Below are positions 25,901 to 39,815 of a stretch of DNA of 64,000 nt, in pieces. Where the stretch lies: assembly GCA_008711295.1 (NCBI GenBank), contig VUYV01000157.1:1949484-2013483 (forward strand). Reading direction: 5' to 3'. Source of the stretch: Anarhynchus alexandrinus (lineage: Eukaryota; Chordata; Aves; Charadriiformes; Charadriidae). Position 1 is the first letter of the stretch. Each line of letters starts with the position of its first letter. A program made the position numbers and the translations under genes. The notes under the pieces were generated by a model that saw only the letters and a program-made list of their open reading frames with translations, did not search any database and was not told where the DNA came from.

Positions 25901-28900
25901 CTGCAGCTACCCCCAGAAAGAGCAAAGTCCTGGAAACATCCTGCATGGAAAATGGAAGCATTACTGCTGTATGTTACAGTTTCATATACCACAGTAAAGG
26001 CACGTCTGTCTCTTTCCTCTGGAATTAGAAAATATTTTACTGCATGACCCAAAAGTTTCACTATATTTGGTTTTCCTGAGTTTCTGTCAGCAGCAGTTCA
26101 TATTCTAGAAGATGATAGAGAAAGTATCTCTTACAAATACATCATATATGTAAGAATAAAGTATTATGGATCAGTCTGGAAGTGATGACATTAACAAATA
26201 TTACTGTTATTGAATGAGATGATTTCTTGATCTATCTGTGAAAATAACTCAAATTGTTTCAATCAAAGAGCAAACTTTCCTTCCTCAGTTTCCAGTTTGA
26301 AATTATTCCTAGTGAAGAAGCAAGGATAAAGGAACACAAGACAGAGACAGTCTGACTGCAAATGTCTTGGCTAGGATGGTGCAATTCCATATTGTGGAAA
26401 GCAAAACAAAGACAGAAAAAAAAATGAACTATATTAAAAGTATGAAAACCAGAACTCCATTATATCTTAATGTCGTATTAAGAATTTAGAAAGGAGCAGT
26501 GCATCCAGTGATGAGGGCACTGATAGACTTGATCCAGGATTTTTAGATCTTTAGGATTTTTAGATGATTTTCAGAAGATACCACACAGTTTCAGATCTTT
26601 CTTGAGAGAGAAAATAAAGTTTTAACAAAAAGCTTTCAAAGGGGAGATTTTTCAGCATGGAGCTTTTGATCAAGACAAGCATAAAGAAGATAGCAGAGCA
26701 GCCAGTAGCCGCAAGAGGTAAGTGCAGCATAAGAGCTTTGGATTTAAGTTCCTGACCTGCTTATACAAATTGGAGCAGCTGCACCGTGAGGGGCTGAGAG
26801 GTGTGACTGAGTACTCAGTGATCCTGTGGTTAAGACATCCACGGGGTTGCGCAAAGAACTAGTTGTGCAAAGCACAGGTATGAATGATGTTCTACATCGC
26901 TGCGTTACCGGCCAGACTATTCTGTGGTGGGTCTCTTGCCTTCCGTTTTGACCAGACGCGCCACCTGGTTGATGCATACCAGTTTCTATATTTGCCAATA
27001 AAGCAAGTTTCACTGGGAAATTCCCAACCAGCGCACATCAAGAATGGGCTCTTGTTTGTCAGGCCAGATGAGCCACCCCACCAGCTGGTAATCTTTCCCA
27101 CACTTTTTGGCAGGGAGCACTTGGTATGAATGCCAACGGACATCATCCCAACCCCAGAAGGTGTTCACTGTAAACTGAAGCAGGCACCAAGGGGACTCCC
27201 ACAAAACAAGACAGCATCTGGGAACATTCTCATTACTGGAAGAGAGAGGTCAGAGAGAAGCAGCCCACGATCACAGCATCAAGCTTCAGCAGATGCCTAC
27301 ATAGGTGCTAAGATAGATGTACCAGGCTGAAAGCAAACTGGGGGAAAACTATGTTCCCTATTTAGAAATCAGATTCCAGTTAGACAGTGAGAAATGGAAA
27401 GCCATGAGTGCAGTGGCCAGAAGGAAAAATGAAAACAGACTGTGGTGATGTATCTTTTCAGGTACTGCAATTACCTATGAGAAATCAATGCATTCTTCAG
27501 GCGATTAATTATGCAGTGTAAAAGCAGACGGAGACATAAGAACAGATCATAGGCAAAGCGTTATTCCCGATGTACACAATCCCTACAGGACAGCTAGAAC
27601 TGCACTGCGCAAAGCTGCGTTAGCACCGCATGAAAACCCAAGGCCATGTTCTCTGGAAAGAGACGAGTTAGTGGGATGCGTGGTCTCATCACCAGTACCA
27701 TCACAAAGAAAACACTGCGTGCTGCAAGACTGAGCACATTTCACATTACCCAAACGCTAGTGTTCTGCTGCAAGGGTAAGGAACAACTCACTAACAGCAT
27801 TACTAATGACAGAGATACACATCAAAGCATGCCTTCTGGACACAAGTATTCTTCCAGCCCTGTGAAACTGAAAATATATGCAAAATGCAATACCTTTGTT
27901 TCTCTTTTGAGAGTGTTGAGAATGGCAGACAGTAGAAAAGTTCATACTCCAGAGCTAGCCATGTCTCAAGGAGCAAACACCTCAGGAAGTTAGTCCCTAT
28001 TATAGACAAAGCTACAAAATGGAGTTTTGTTTAAAAAGGCAGGGATAAAGCAGTAGTTTCAGAGGATTTGAAAGTCGGCAGAAATGCATTCATCACATGT
28101 GGAGAAAGAGATATGTCTGAGATGAGCTGGGGGAGCAGCTACTCACAAGCAGAAATGTTAAATCAAACATATGTAGATCTCTGAAAAAAAAATTTCATAG
28201 TCCAGAAATCAACAGAACCAGAAGATCTGTAATGGATCTATTCATTACTAAAAGTTACAGAAATTACAAGATAGCAACAGATTAGTACACTGTTTTCTAG
28301 GAAGTGGGCTGAATGTGGGGCAAAACTAAGGTCACAGTCAAAAATGTCTGTGTTGCTTATAAAGCCTGTCAACTGGTTGCTGTGATTGTGTTGAGACCAC
28401 TAACACCATGCTGACCATGAGTTGCTTATTGCTTCTTTGCTCTTCCCTATCATCATTTCTACTCGTGTGCACTGATTCTCAGCTTACATACAAATTCAGG
28501 CAAAGGCTCTCTTTTTGATCTTTGAAAGATGTGTAGCAAACCTGGCTTGTTGAGACAACAGGCCTCCATGCCCCGCGGTAGAACACAAATCAGTCAGTGT
28601 CAATCGGGAAGTTAAGCACAAATTATCGTCTAATAGGTGCTTTGAAAGCAAATGAAGACAGAGTTGCAAGACATCCTAGAGTGTTACAGCAGTTATCAAC
28701 CATTCAAGGAGGGACCTCAGGAAAGGATGCATCAAAGAACAATGTTTTTGTTTCACACTCTTGCAGAAAAATGAATAACAGAACAAAAGAGCAGTAAATG
28801 ATAGGGGACGATAATGATCCAAACATCCAGGGCCAACTTACTTAGTTCAGCAGATCTGGATACAGCCCTCAAGGAATGGGATAAAGTGGGAGCTGCACTG

Positions 28901-31900
28901 CAACAGAGAACATGGGAGATACATGGCAGATTGCCCTGCAGTAGGCAAGGCAAGCAATGAATTGTTCTCAGTGATCAGTCTTCTCCTATGTAGTTAGGCC
29001 AAGACCAGGATCTGAACTTAAAATCTCAATGATCCGTGACACCCAACGCTTCTGATTTTTCTGCAAGACTTACAAACAATGTTAGATAATAGCAAACAAC
29101 ATCAGGAGCAAGCTCTAGGCTACATTAAATAGAACCCAAACAAGCACGTAGAAAAGGCTAGTAAAGCCATGATGGCATAAAGAGAATGGATGGCTTCCCA
29201 GAATATCTGCACACTGCTCATGTCTGGCCCCAGCAAGTCAAGAAAGGCTTTCACAGAGAACCCAGAGTAGATGCTAAGGGAACTTGTATGTACAACTCAA
29301 ATGGCCTGGAACTGTTGATTAGTTGCTTCTTAAGCTGTGGAGAGAGGTTCCTTTATGGCAAAGCTGTTCAAGAAGTATATTCTGAGCTTGTACTAACTCA
29401 GTGGGGATAAGTTATAAACAGTATGCAATGAGGACTTTTTAGATTTTCTCTGAAAAAGGAACAGTGTTAAGATGTGCACTCTCCAAAAAAAGAGCATCAT
29501 GGAAACATCTCCAATCCAGACCTCATATTGTGCGTTAGTGCTAAGAGAGCATTTTCTCTGGGTCTGTCCATTAAATACTCCAGACAGTGCTGATGGTCAT
29601 GTTGGAGGCAGCTAGCACTTTTCCTTCTTCATCGGGAGGTGAAAACAAATGTTGTGAGAGCATTCCATATTAAAAGACAGTAAAATATTTATATATGTAT
29701 TAGGATTTATGTTACACTGAAGCAGATCTACAGCAACCAAATGAGGAAATCAATGAAGGGGGTGCTGACAGATACAGGGAAATGGTTAAGAAAGTCATCA
29801 CAAGTTTTTCAAATGTTGGCTGCAGATGTTTGCCTACAAGTAGCTATATTCTTTAAGAATCTCTGAATCCTTGCTTGGTGAATTAGCTGCTTGCAAAATA
29901 AGTAACTGTTCTTAGCATGCAGCTCCAGGCAGTGTGCAGGGTGCACTAGGGAACACCAGAAATCAAAACCTAGGCAGAATTTTGATAACAGCAGTATTGG
30001 GATTAGGAACTTAATTTTAATTTATCGTACCTGACTGCTTCTGTGGGCCTAAGTCACTTATTCAAAGGTGTATTTGAAGTCAATGGCAGAGTTGCAAAAT
30101 GAGTTTTTACTTATATACTAGAACTCTGTGCTGAGGCCATTCTTATGTGACTGAATGGAAGCTGAATTTACCAGGTTGATAAACTAGAAAATATGTGTGG
30201 AACAGTGTCCTTGCTTATCTTAAAGCAGAGATAAACTCTCTTTGCCTTTTTTTCTGAGAGTGACTTCGTTCTATACATCACTTTTAGATATGTGCTTTAT
30301 TTTTTTTTAGGTTTTTGGGAGAGAGAGGGGGAAGGAGGGAGAGAGGGAGAGAGGGAGGGAGGGAAGAGGAGGACATCAGTAGTTCCCTTTCAAAATTATT
30401 TTGCAAATACAGATTTTACTTTTCTGTACGTAAAATTTTGATCAACTTGTAACATCTATTTTGCCTGAGGCTAAGACAGTCTTTTCTGCTTATGTAAGGG
30501 ACAGAACTGAGACCTATTGGATCTGTCTACAGATAATCTCCATGACTTTATGTCTCTTCACTCTGTGGAAGCTCCTGCCTCTGGAAAACACAAAGTTCCA
30601 GAGGCAGAAAGCAGAAGGAGAGGAAGCCCATCTGCTAGACCCGGGAGCTTCCCCTGCTGACCCTACACATTTCCAGTTGGAAATCCAAGGAAGAGCTAAT
30701 GCCTGCTTCAAAGCCTGAGGCACAGATAACTTCGTTTCCACTCTGCCTGCCTGCAAGCCCAGAGCTGCTGGGGGGCTCTTAGCATGTGGCAGCCAGCTTG
30801 TGTGGCCATGCTGCAGGGACTACACTGGGCACCGCGAAGAACAGGCACTAAGCCGGACCCTTGCTTTCCTCATTCCTGTGAATCAAAGAATCACAAAATA
30901 CCTACCTATGTCTAAACAGAAGCAAAGCACAACCTTCTGCTGTTATTGAAATTTGACAGAATTATTCCAGAAATGAACTTGCACCTCCACAAGCGACATG
31001 ATTCCCAGAGAGTGCCATCGGTCACTGCACTGAAATACCTGATTTATTATACACAGGTATGAGGTAATTACTACATATTTATTACTTATTTTATTATGTG
31101 CTTATTTTGGAGAGGCAATAGACTACCTGTAATTAGGTTTGCATCCATTACAAAGCCCTTTTTTAAGCTGTTTCATACCTTTGACTTGCCTTGGCTTGAA
31201 AATTACCACATTTATTCTGCTTCCAATGGGGAATGGGTCTGTTTACTTTGAAAAAAAAAAAAACCAAAATGGTGCTTCAGTTACTGAATTTCAACTCAGA
31301 AACAGCAAAGGAAGGAACTTTTCTTGCTTATTCCATTAAGAAAGTGAAAAGTATGTTTGATGGAGGAATTACATCTATTTTGTTCAGCTTTGACAAGTTT
31401 CCTTTGAAATCACTGGTTTTAAAGCACGTGGGCCTTAGTCCTGCTATGAGTTCCATCCTTTCAGAAGTCTGAGCATCCACAAAGCCTGCACGAAGCAAAC
31501 AAGGAATATCTGCCTATTCGTACTCCATCCTGCGGACTCAGGGGTTTATGATCTCTTTTCCATTTGTTTCTCAGGCATCATCCTCTGTCAGATGGGTAGG
31601 ATATTTGGTCATAAAACAGGGAAATAAACTGCCTTTACTTCGAACTGAAGCATTGCAAGTTCCTTACTGGTACCCATTGTTGTATTTGAACTGGTGTCCT
31701 TTTGTATAAAAGATTCTATTACCAGAAATTTGTGTGTTCTTTTCTCATTATTTAAATGCAAAACCTTGTTCCCCTAAACAAGGTCCTCCCCTTTTAGTGG
31801 CAGAATGGTGGAAAGTAAAACATTTGATTAACACATTACTTGGCAATTTCCCACCAGCACAACCAGGGATAGGATTGTTTTTTATAAGAATATTTTTTTC

Positions 31901-32400
31901 CCTCAATAATTCTCACTTGAGGTTCCCTTTAAACCTATCAGGGTCAAGCCCTTGCAGTCCGCAAATACAATTTATTTTATCACGCCTCCCTTCAGTACAT
32001 AAATGCAATTGGTTTTGTTCCATTTTACTCTATTCCTTAAGGAGAAAAAAGTTTCTTACAAGTTTACAATTTTTAAAAATCCTAACAGTAACAATCACCC
32101 CATTGACTTAAAAACTTTTCTTGGTCTAATTTCCTCATTCTATTTCCTTTCAATATTTTGTAGTCATCCTAAATTAATTTAAAATTGAAATAACATCTAA
32201 AGAGAAGTGTTAAAAGACATTTTTTTTTCTTTCTTAGGCAATAAACATCTTGAGACTTCACAACACGTCTCCCATTTGTTTAGTTAAAACACATCTTTAT
32301 TACCTCTTTCAACCGGCTCGAAAAGGTGCAAACATTTCGCCATACTAAAAGCTTTTTGGTGTGCCGAGCTCAGAGGAATAAACAGGCTTGAAGCTACCAG
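19967..32400. other. Intergenic desert, no gene recognised
   Basis: Over 12 kb of mostly AT-rich non-coding sequence. Frames up to 141 codons (21918-22343, minus) are random in character. A possible decayed L3-type LINE tail is at 23945-24010 (ccagatggtccttctcc...catacgttccttgtg; weak). A short direct repeat of ggatttttagat lies at 26537-26570. The 26880-27330 stretch is richer in GC and has an AATAAA (27000), but I could not identify an LTR, exon or retrocopy there. A purine tract at 30317-30373 is listed separately. Confidence 0.55.
30317..30373. repeat. Polypurine GA-rich low-complexity tract
   Basis: 57 consecutive purines made of gaga, ggga and gaggg units. Such one-strand purine tracts can form triplex (H-DNA) structures and are often length-variable. 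No coding role. Confidence 0.85.
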
Positions 32401-32460
32401 TGATGGTCTGAAAAAGTAATTACTGAGGGACTTTCTAGAAGGATTAGTGTCCTTTAATAT

Positions 32461-32474
32461 GCTGATTAATCAGC
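32461..32474. promoter_or_regulatory. Perfect 14-bp palindrome with TAAT core
   Basis: GCTGATTAATCAGC equals its own reverse complement and contains two overlapping TGATTA/TAATCA half sites, a plausible binding site for a homeodomain dimer. It lies about 220 bp upstream of the CpG-rich patch at 32695-32930, so the two may belong to one regulatory element. Function is inferred. Confidence 0.4.
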
Positions 32475-32694
32475 TTTTAAATAGTGAAGCTCTTTCAGTA
32501 AGTCTTTCCAAGTAAAGGGGATGCCTTTGCTTGCTGATATGTATATATATGACAATGGTATTTGAAAAATCAAAAGTGATTAATACCTGGAGCGTATGTA
32601 ATTGTACAAACATAATTATTTTCAGAAAGGAAAAAGCGCTTAGTAATACATTTATTGTCTACCTGTACTGTCCGGCTGAACACTTTATTTAGGG

Positions 32695-32930
32695 GTTTCC
32701 TTATTCTCCCATGGAGTTCAATGAGAGCGCAGCCGGGAGGGAGCCTGTCGCCCCCCGACGACATCCGCACGGGTGGCGAGAGCCGCTGGGATCCTCTCCA
32801 CCCCACTCGCTCCATCATGACCCTCAACGGCGAGTTATGGAAAGCATTCGGCATCTCAAATCGCCTCGCACTTCGCGAAAGTGAGTGCTAATAGGCGTGC
32901 TCTTTCGAGCTCTAATTAGTACTATGCATG
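32695..32930. promoter_or_regulatory. Orphan CpG-rich element in the gene desert
   Basis: About 235 bp unusually dense in CpG (for example tgtcgccccccgacgacatccgcacgg at 32748-32772 and cgcctcgcacttcgcg at 32863-32878), surrounded by AT-rich DNA. It contains a 79-codon open frame and a consensus splice donor (gaaa|gtgagt, exon side ending 32880). It could therefore be a promoter with a first exon of an unannotated transcript, or a distal enhancer of LRIG3, ~12 kb from its promoter. I recognise no protein in the frame. Confidence 0.4.
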
Positions 32931-34387
32931 GGAAATGGCTCCTGAAAGCTTCTTGTGATCTCTCGGTCGAAGGCAACCTCAAAAAGCAAATAAATAGCAG
33001 ATAAGTACCTTTTTAAAAGCCCGGTTATAATTATTGTTCAATGTAACATAGGAATACTCTGCCTCTTTCTCACAAGTAAACATAATTATTTGCCAGGCTT
33101 CTTAACTTTTAAGTGGCTTGTCACGCCCACGTCTTTATACGAATTTAATGAAAGGAAAATGTCAAACGTCCCGTTGGGTGAAGCAGGATTGAGCCTTTTG
33201 TCTGTGCTGCGCGGTAAACTCAGAAGTGTACTTCCCTGATCTTTCACTTGTACAAAGACTTTTGTGTTAATTTTCTCGCCTTCTAAGTATTCTCCTCTAT
33301 TGCAATCCAAATTTCAGAGTGCAATTCACTATATATATCGATTTAACTTTTTATACGATTAGTCTCCTTCAGAAAACATACCCACAGCTCTTATGTCTCT
33401 GTGTGACTTTAGATATGAGAGTAATCCGCTGGAATTAAAAGACCACTCACACTTCTAAAATTGAGCACGTGTATAACTGCAGAACAGAGGCTTAAATTAC
33501 CTCTTGTCTCTATTTCTAATATTTCCAGGTTGCATTTATTATTTGCTGTCCTTTGTTGTGTTTAGATTCTTTATTAATTACAAATATACAGAAAACCACT
33601 TTTTGACCATTTCTTGGGACCACAAATGAAAATGAATACATTTCTCTCCAGTGTTTCTCCAGATCCTTTGTTGGTCTCTCCTGAAGTTTCCAGCTGGTAT
33701 GGCAGATCAATAAACAAACAAACAAATAAATAAATTCGGTTTCATGATGCAGTGTGTTGAGTGCTCTACTTAATTTCCTAGAATAGACCAAATACGTTCC
33801 CAGAATAATTCACCAGACCCATGGCAGCTGTAGGACTGTGTTTACGGTCCCTGTTAGAAACTATGAGATAGCACTGTGCTATTAACTATGGGACAGAACA
33901 GCATCTTTCTGATGGGGAGAAATGCCCAGCCTTTTCTTTCATGGGGAGAAATACCAACCTCTTTAAAGTCACGCAAGAAAGATCCCATTAGCTCCACTGT
34001 TATCCCCTTTACTTGATGCTTATTTACTGTATGTGTGGCAATAACACATATTCCAAACCTAGCATCAAAGAGACTCAAAATTGCAGCTGTATAACAATTT
34101 GGTGAGCGTGAAAGAGCGAAGCGAAGGTTCCTTATTTGGGAACTTGTAATGCCTCGGAAGAGAGGATGTTTCCATCAGCACTGCAAGTCACAGAAACCCG
34201 TGGGGTGCAGCAGGATTTGCAGGTTTTCCTGCCAGGCTGCTGAGCCTGAGGCCGCCATAGATACTCTCAGTTGAAGGCTGCACTAGCTGTGCTTGGAACC
34301 TACTCTACTCCTCCTGACAAAAATGCACGCAGTACATCAAGTTAAATATCATGTGCGCAGAAAGTTAAAGTACATATAAAATACACT

Positions 34388-34422
34388 TGTGTGTATATGT
34401 ATATATATGTGTGTGTGTGTGG
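34388..34422. repeat. TG/TA dinucleotide microsatellite
   Basis: Short tract of tgtgtatatgtatatatatgtgtgtg type. Likely length-polymorphic, with no other apparent role. Confidence 0.85.
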
Positions 34423-37400
34423 ATTTACATGTACAATAAAAAAAATGGAGGTCTGAGCATTAACTGCACGTAATTCAAATTCATTAAGCAGGATAAAAAA
34501 CGTGCATTAAAGAACTGTAGCACACATGCAAACTATGTGGCTTTAGACAAGCTCCTACAGCACTAGAAATGGAAGAAGAACGTAAAGTACAAGCATTGGT
34601 GCATGCTGTCTGGTTGGCTTTCAACTATTTTTCCGTTTTTGAGCCCCTATACATTTTTTACTGGCAAGATGAACGTCTGTCAGGCTTATGAAAACAAGCT
34701 TGTTTTTCTTGTACTGCAGCTTGCATGATCATTAATTCGAGACCTGCACATTACTGGAGTAAGTGGAAGTGGAGGTAGGTCGGGTGTGAATACGCAATTA
34801 CATTCTGATAAACTGGACAGTATGATGTTTAATGCTATCTTTAGTATCTTATACTAGTTTTGTTTGAGCTACAGATAGATCAGATCTGATCCAGCATAAA
34901 GTTAAACCAGTGGAGAGAGGCAACATTTGAGCCAGCACGGTTTCAAGGACAAAGATACCTATGGAAAACATTTCAGAATTCATTTGAAGAGGCAGAGTGA
35001 AGTTTTGCAATTTCAAAGGATTGTGCTGTTTCTAATGTCAGTGCCCAAAACCTGGTTTTACCACCACATTAAATGAGATTCTCCAAGCCACAATTATTTT
35101 TTTTTTTGGTATGTTGTTTTCATTGGTAACAACAGCTTCAGGTGAACCCAGGACCCCTACTGCCTTGCCACTTGTTCCTTGGTCCACATCATGGCACCTG
35201 GCACCATTCGTGGGGCCAAATGACAAACCAAACAAACGAACAGAGCCGGGTTAAAAATAACGCCAACAAAAACCCCATAATCTGGCTTCTTGTAAGGCAC
35301 CACAAGCAGCTGTGCTCACACCATGGAGAGGGTGGTAGGGGCACGTCTGAGCAGGCAGCGCGCCGAATGGGAAAATCTGAAGCCACCCCTGCTTGAGAAA
35401 ATGGTATGAGGAACTGTTCACAAGGATACTCCGTCTGCATTCCCCAATTGAAAAGTTGTCCATGGGTATGAAAAGGTACCCAGGCCACAGGCTAATGGCT
35501 ATTCAGGCACACCTGATTTGCTGAAGGAGTAGTGCTAAAGACAGTTTTGGGCTACTCATGGATACCCAACGCTTGCAGTTCACGAAGGGGTCCTGGTCAG
35601 GAAGGGGTTCTCACCATACACCCCACCAGGCTTTCCCTTTTGTGTCCAAACCTTAAATACATGCTGAAGTGCTCTTCTGAATCAGAGCTTTTCACAATAG
35701 TCTATTACAGCTCTGGAGATCAGTGTATGCCACTAAATAACGACAACAATAAAGGGTTGTTTGCACTTGCAAAGCAGTCAGTAGTAGCTTCTCTGGTAGA
35801 ATTATTCATTTGTGTAAGCTGCTCTAACGTTTTATAATTAAACATATACCGAATTTAAAACACATCTGATTAAGAAAATAAATTAGAGAACGAAGTATTG
35901 GAAAGCATTAGAGTAAGTTTAAGAGAGTTGAAATGCAAGAGAATTCAGGCAGCTATACCTAAAAATTAAAAACAATCCTACCACTTGATATGTGACTGTT
36001 GCCATTTTTTAGACAACGACATACATTCAAAAGCCATGTAAGAGATTATGGTTTTAGTTTTAACTCTGAATGCCCTTTTCTTGTTGATTTTATTTTAACA
36101 TACTTCATGGTTTATTTTTTATGACATGCAGCCATATATATGTGTAAAAAGCACATTTATTTATAATTTAAGAGATTATTTTATATACAAACTGAAATAT
36201 ACACAAGGCTAAGTTTCTTGGCTAGATCTCTTTTGACACTATTTTTAAATTGTATTATTTTTAATAAGATGCAAGTCCAAGGGTTTAACATCGCCCTGGG
36301 AGAATTATAGTCTCTGAGGAACACATTGCTCACAGCTGCGGTGAAATATCCATCACTGAAAATTTCAGCACTTTTAATTCCATCTCAGTGACATCAGTGG
36401 GATAGCTGAAATATTACTCACATGTGGTACTCGGTGAGTGTGTGTACGATTTTATCAAAATTCTAGGAAAGTAATTTTGTCTTTGTCATTAGCAGTTTTT
36501 TTCTAACAAAAAATCAGAATGAAAAATATTAGCATGGATAACGTGGTGGATTAGTGGTGGATTTTTTTTTTATTATGATTAAAATAAGTTGTAATTTTCC
36601 CAAAGTTTAAAATGATCAGCAAACCTCTTCCTGTTTACTCTAGTTTCTAGCTTTTTTTTTTTTTCCCCTTGCCCACAAAACTGGGAAATTCATACTGTAG
36701 AAGTAGCTCAGCCAACCTTATGGAGACTTTTCTGATTATAAATCACTCAGAGGATAACTCAGTTATCGAGTGTCTGCAGTTCGATGAAAGCCACAGTTTC
36801 TTAATCACTGCTGCCAGACTTGTGCCCAGCCTGACCGTGTGGTAGGGCTGCTTGGATTTTGACACCATACATGTGGGCCAAGGCATCTAATAACTGTGTC
36901 GCCTTATCCACCTAGGATGTGGCAGGATGCTGACACTGGTGTTGGTTTCTCCCTAGAAGGTTGCTTTTTCTGCTGCTAAGCTCCGTACAGTCCAGAGGTA
37001 TTTGCCACGTAGCACTGCGAAAGCATCGCACCCTTCTATCCTATTTATTTTCTCTCCATAAGCTGCAACAGCAATGGAGAACACAACTGCAAGGAGAGCC
37101 CCTGAACCACAAGTTTCTTGTATGGAGATGACAGCGCACGACCAGAAAAGTATTTCAAGATCCAACACGTGCAACTCTCTGCACTGCACTGCTAAATACT
37201 TCCTTTGATAGATCAGAGAGCGTAGAGAGGCCGATGAGAGGGAGCAATAACTGAGAGGAGATGACTAGGCTGCAAACCTGGGAAGGAAAACAACAAAGTA
37301 AAAACTTCACAACAGACAACATTCATGGAAATGTGTGCTGATGGCTGTCTTAGCTTACCCTAGCAGAAAACTCACTTGAGAGAGTCACAGAGGGCCAAGA

Positions 37401-39797
37401 GAAGAAGTGTCGTGGCCATTAGGAAATGGACAAACCCCAAAACCCTAGTTTTAGCTGGCAGCCGCAGAACTATTTGAAAGGTGCCATCTGCATTTCAGAG
37501 GGTTCCCAAACCACGTTGCCTGAATGCAAGATGTAAAAGAGGGCATTTGAAAGTTTTGCTTGTATAAAATTCTCCAAAAGCGTCAGAGCCGTGAACAGGA
37601 TTCATACCAGTACCCCGTGCAGTTTCTCCCAGCTCCGTATTAACAAGATCAATACAAAGAGCACATTGCAGACCAGCGTTCACCAGTCTGGCCAGCTGGT
37701 GCACAGTGCTGGTGTTTGCTGCGACTCCCGCTGGGCTACAGCTGGCACCCAGCCCATCCAGATCAGCGGGCTGTGTTTGCTGCCATCTGATCCAGACGGC
37801 TCTTTGATGCTCCGGCTCAGAAAGTCAGACTTTATTGGCAAACGTGGCTATTGCAAGCAACTGCTTGAGCAGCTGTGGAAGTGGTGCAACGCGTGTTTGG
37901 CCAACTTCTTACCGGGACAGTGCTTGCTTAGTTTGTTTTATATAATAATTGGGAAAGCAACAGGCAGCAGACAGCAGAAAGGGGGGAGCGAGTCCAGACG
38001 ACACTACAGTCTGCTGTGACTCCCTGGTTTCCCAGTGACAGCAACGGGATGGCTTTGTGTGAAATCTCGACTGCTGCTTGCTGCGCTGCGACACTGGCTG
38101 TTCATTTTGTGAGAGCTGTAACCTGTGTCCTCTTCAGCCTGGTACCAGCTTTCCATAGCCCTCTCCTCTCCACTCCTCTCCTTTTATATATGACCCCCAA
38201 ATGGGATAGAGTACTTCATCTCAGCCCTCGCCAGAACGTTATTTTTTTCTCTCACACAGAAAAGTCCAACTGATATACCCCAAAATGCTGCCTTTGATAT
38301 TTCATTGTTGACACATACTCATTAGTTTGTGATGCACTCCTAGATCCTTTTCCACAGGGTCCTCATTTTGTATTTGTACATGATACTTGATTTAAGCATA
38401 GCACTTCCCCTCTGTTTTACTAAATCTTCTAAGATTTAATCTGTTAATAAATCTTTAATACAACTTGTTACATCAGCAGACAACAAAGCATACTATTACA
38501 GGAGTATAATAAAATTAAAACCTACAATTCATTATTTGTAAGAAGTGTTGCTTATTACGATTACAATGACATTTAAGGTACCTATAATAGAAAAAGTTTG
38601 AGAAATATGCTTACATATTAGTCTATTTAAGCTATTTAATGTGTATATTTGAAGGCACAGAGCGGGAATCATCTAAAAATCCAGGGTCTAGTCTAAACTA
38701 GTCATAAGGCTCTTTCTCGTCAATGGAGAGGGAGAAAATCCTCCAGAGGCTGATGCATTCCAAATGCTTTGATTGCTTATTTTAGAAAGGTAGTAATCAC
38801 TCTCTGGATATGCCTTTCTCCACTGACTACAGAAGATGCCAAGAAAACTGCTTTAGAATAGATACCAAACTTCCAAATTGCTGAAATTACACAAGATGAG
38901 TCCCAGCTGCAGCTTGTTCCTCCCCTGGAACAGGCAATCAGACCTAAATTCTTCAAAGATTTAGGCCCTGACTCCCACTGATTTCTCACTGTGAGATACT
39001 TTTAGCTGTTGACTTCAATGAGAGTTACGCACCTAAACGTAGTGAATACTTAACATCGGGGGCTGCAAAACACTGACAAAAATCTTACCAAATCTGCCCG
39101 TGACAGTTTAAGTGGATACAGCCTTCAAGCACCCCCACCTCTCCTCTGGCAGGAATTTCCATCCCCGTTGCAGAAAGGAACATGTGTTCCTGCTTCAGGT
39201 GCAGCAACCCCCCACCCCGAGGAAGGGCAGGAGGGAAGAGCTGAAGACATTACTGTCTGAGAGCGCCGTCACTAGTTGTGACAGAGCATCTCTTCTGGAT
39301 CCCCTTTTTGGCCACTTCTTGATCCTTCTTACCACAAAACGTTTACTTATTTTAAAAGATTATTTAAAAAAAACCAAACCAACAAACTAAAACAACAAGT
39401 AGAACAGACCTGGCAGGTGTTTTTTTACAGTAGCACCATCCTGAAATTACATCTAGTTATTTTTATTTAAATTGACAACATTTCAACTTGAGTGTTCCTT
39501 AATGACATAAAACTAACTCTTCTTTTTTCCTCTTTGAAGTTACATCATTGTAGATGTTGATTGTTTAATTGTCCTTCCAATCATGCACTTAACTTCCCAC
39601 TTAGCCCCATGCAGGACATGACTTGAAGACATTAACAATCGTCACTAATGTGGATTGCCTTAGGATGTTTAAGTTTATTTGTAATGGAGGCAAACACTCA
39701 CTGTTTGGATTAATTCTATAAAAGCTGAACATTTTCTGCCCTAGGCAAAGTTTTCAGAAAGAGTTCATATGGTTTTTCTGGTTGTAATCAGCGCATT

Positions 39798-39815
39798 CAA
39801 ATTATGCATAATTTG
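39798..39815. promoter_or_regulatory. Perfect 18-bp palindrome with POU-like core
   Basis: CAAATTATGCATAATTTG is identical to its reverse complement. The ATTATGCATAAT core combines ATGCAT and ATAAT half sites like those bound by POU-domain factors (Pit-1/Brn type) as dimers. It lies about 4.5 kb upstream of the LRIG3 CpG island. An 18-bp perfect palindrome is uncommon by chance in a 64-kb window, though AT-rich DNA raises the odds. Function is inferred. Confidence 0.35.

Noticed and set aside
26880..27330. Possible LTR or retrocopy (AATAAA at 27000, GC-rich, several overlapping frames)
   Set aside because: I could not find matching TG...CA ends with a target duplication, a primer-binding site or any recognisable protein.
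37591..38019. 142-codon plus-strand frame
   Set aside because: No known domain, no clear splice sites, and overlapping antisense frames; probably chance.
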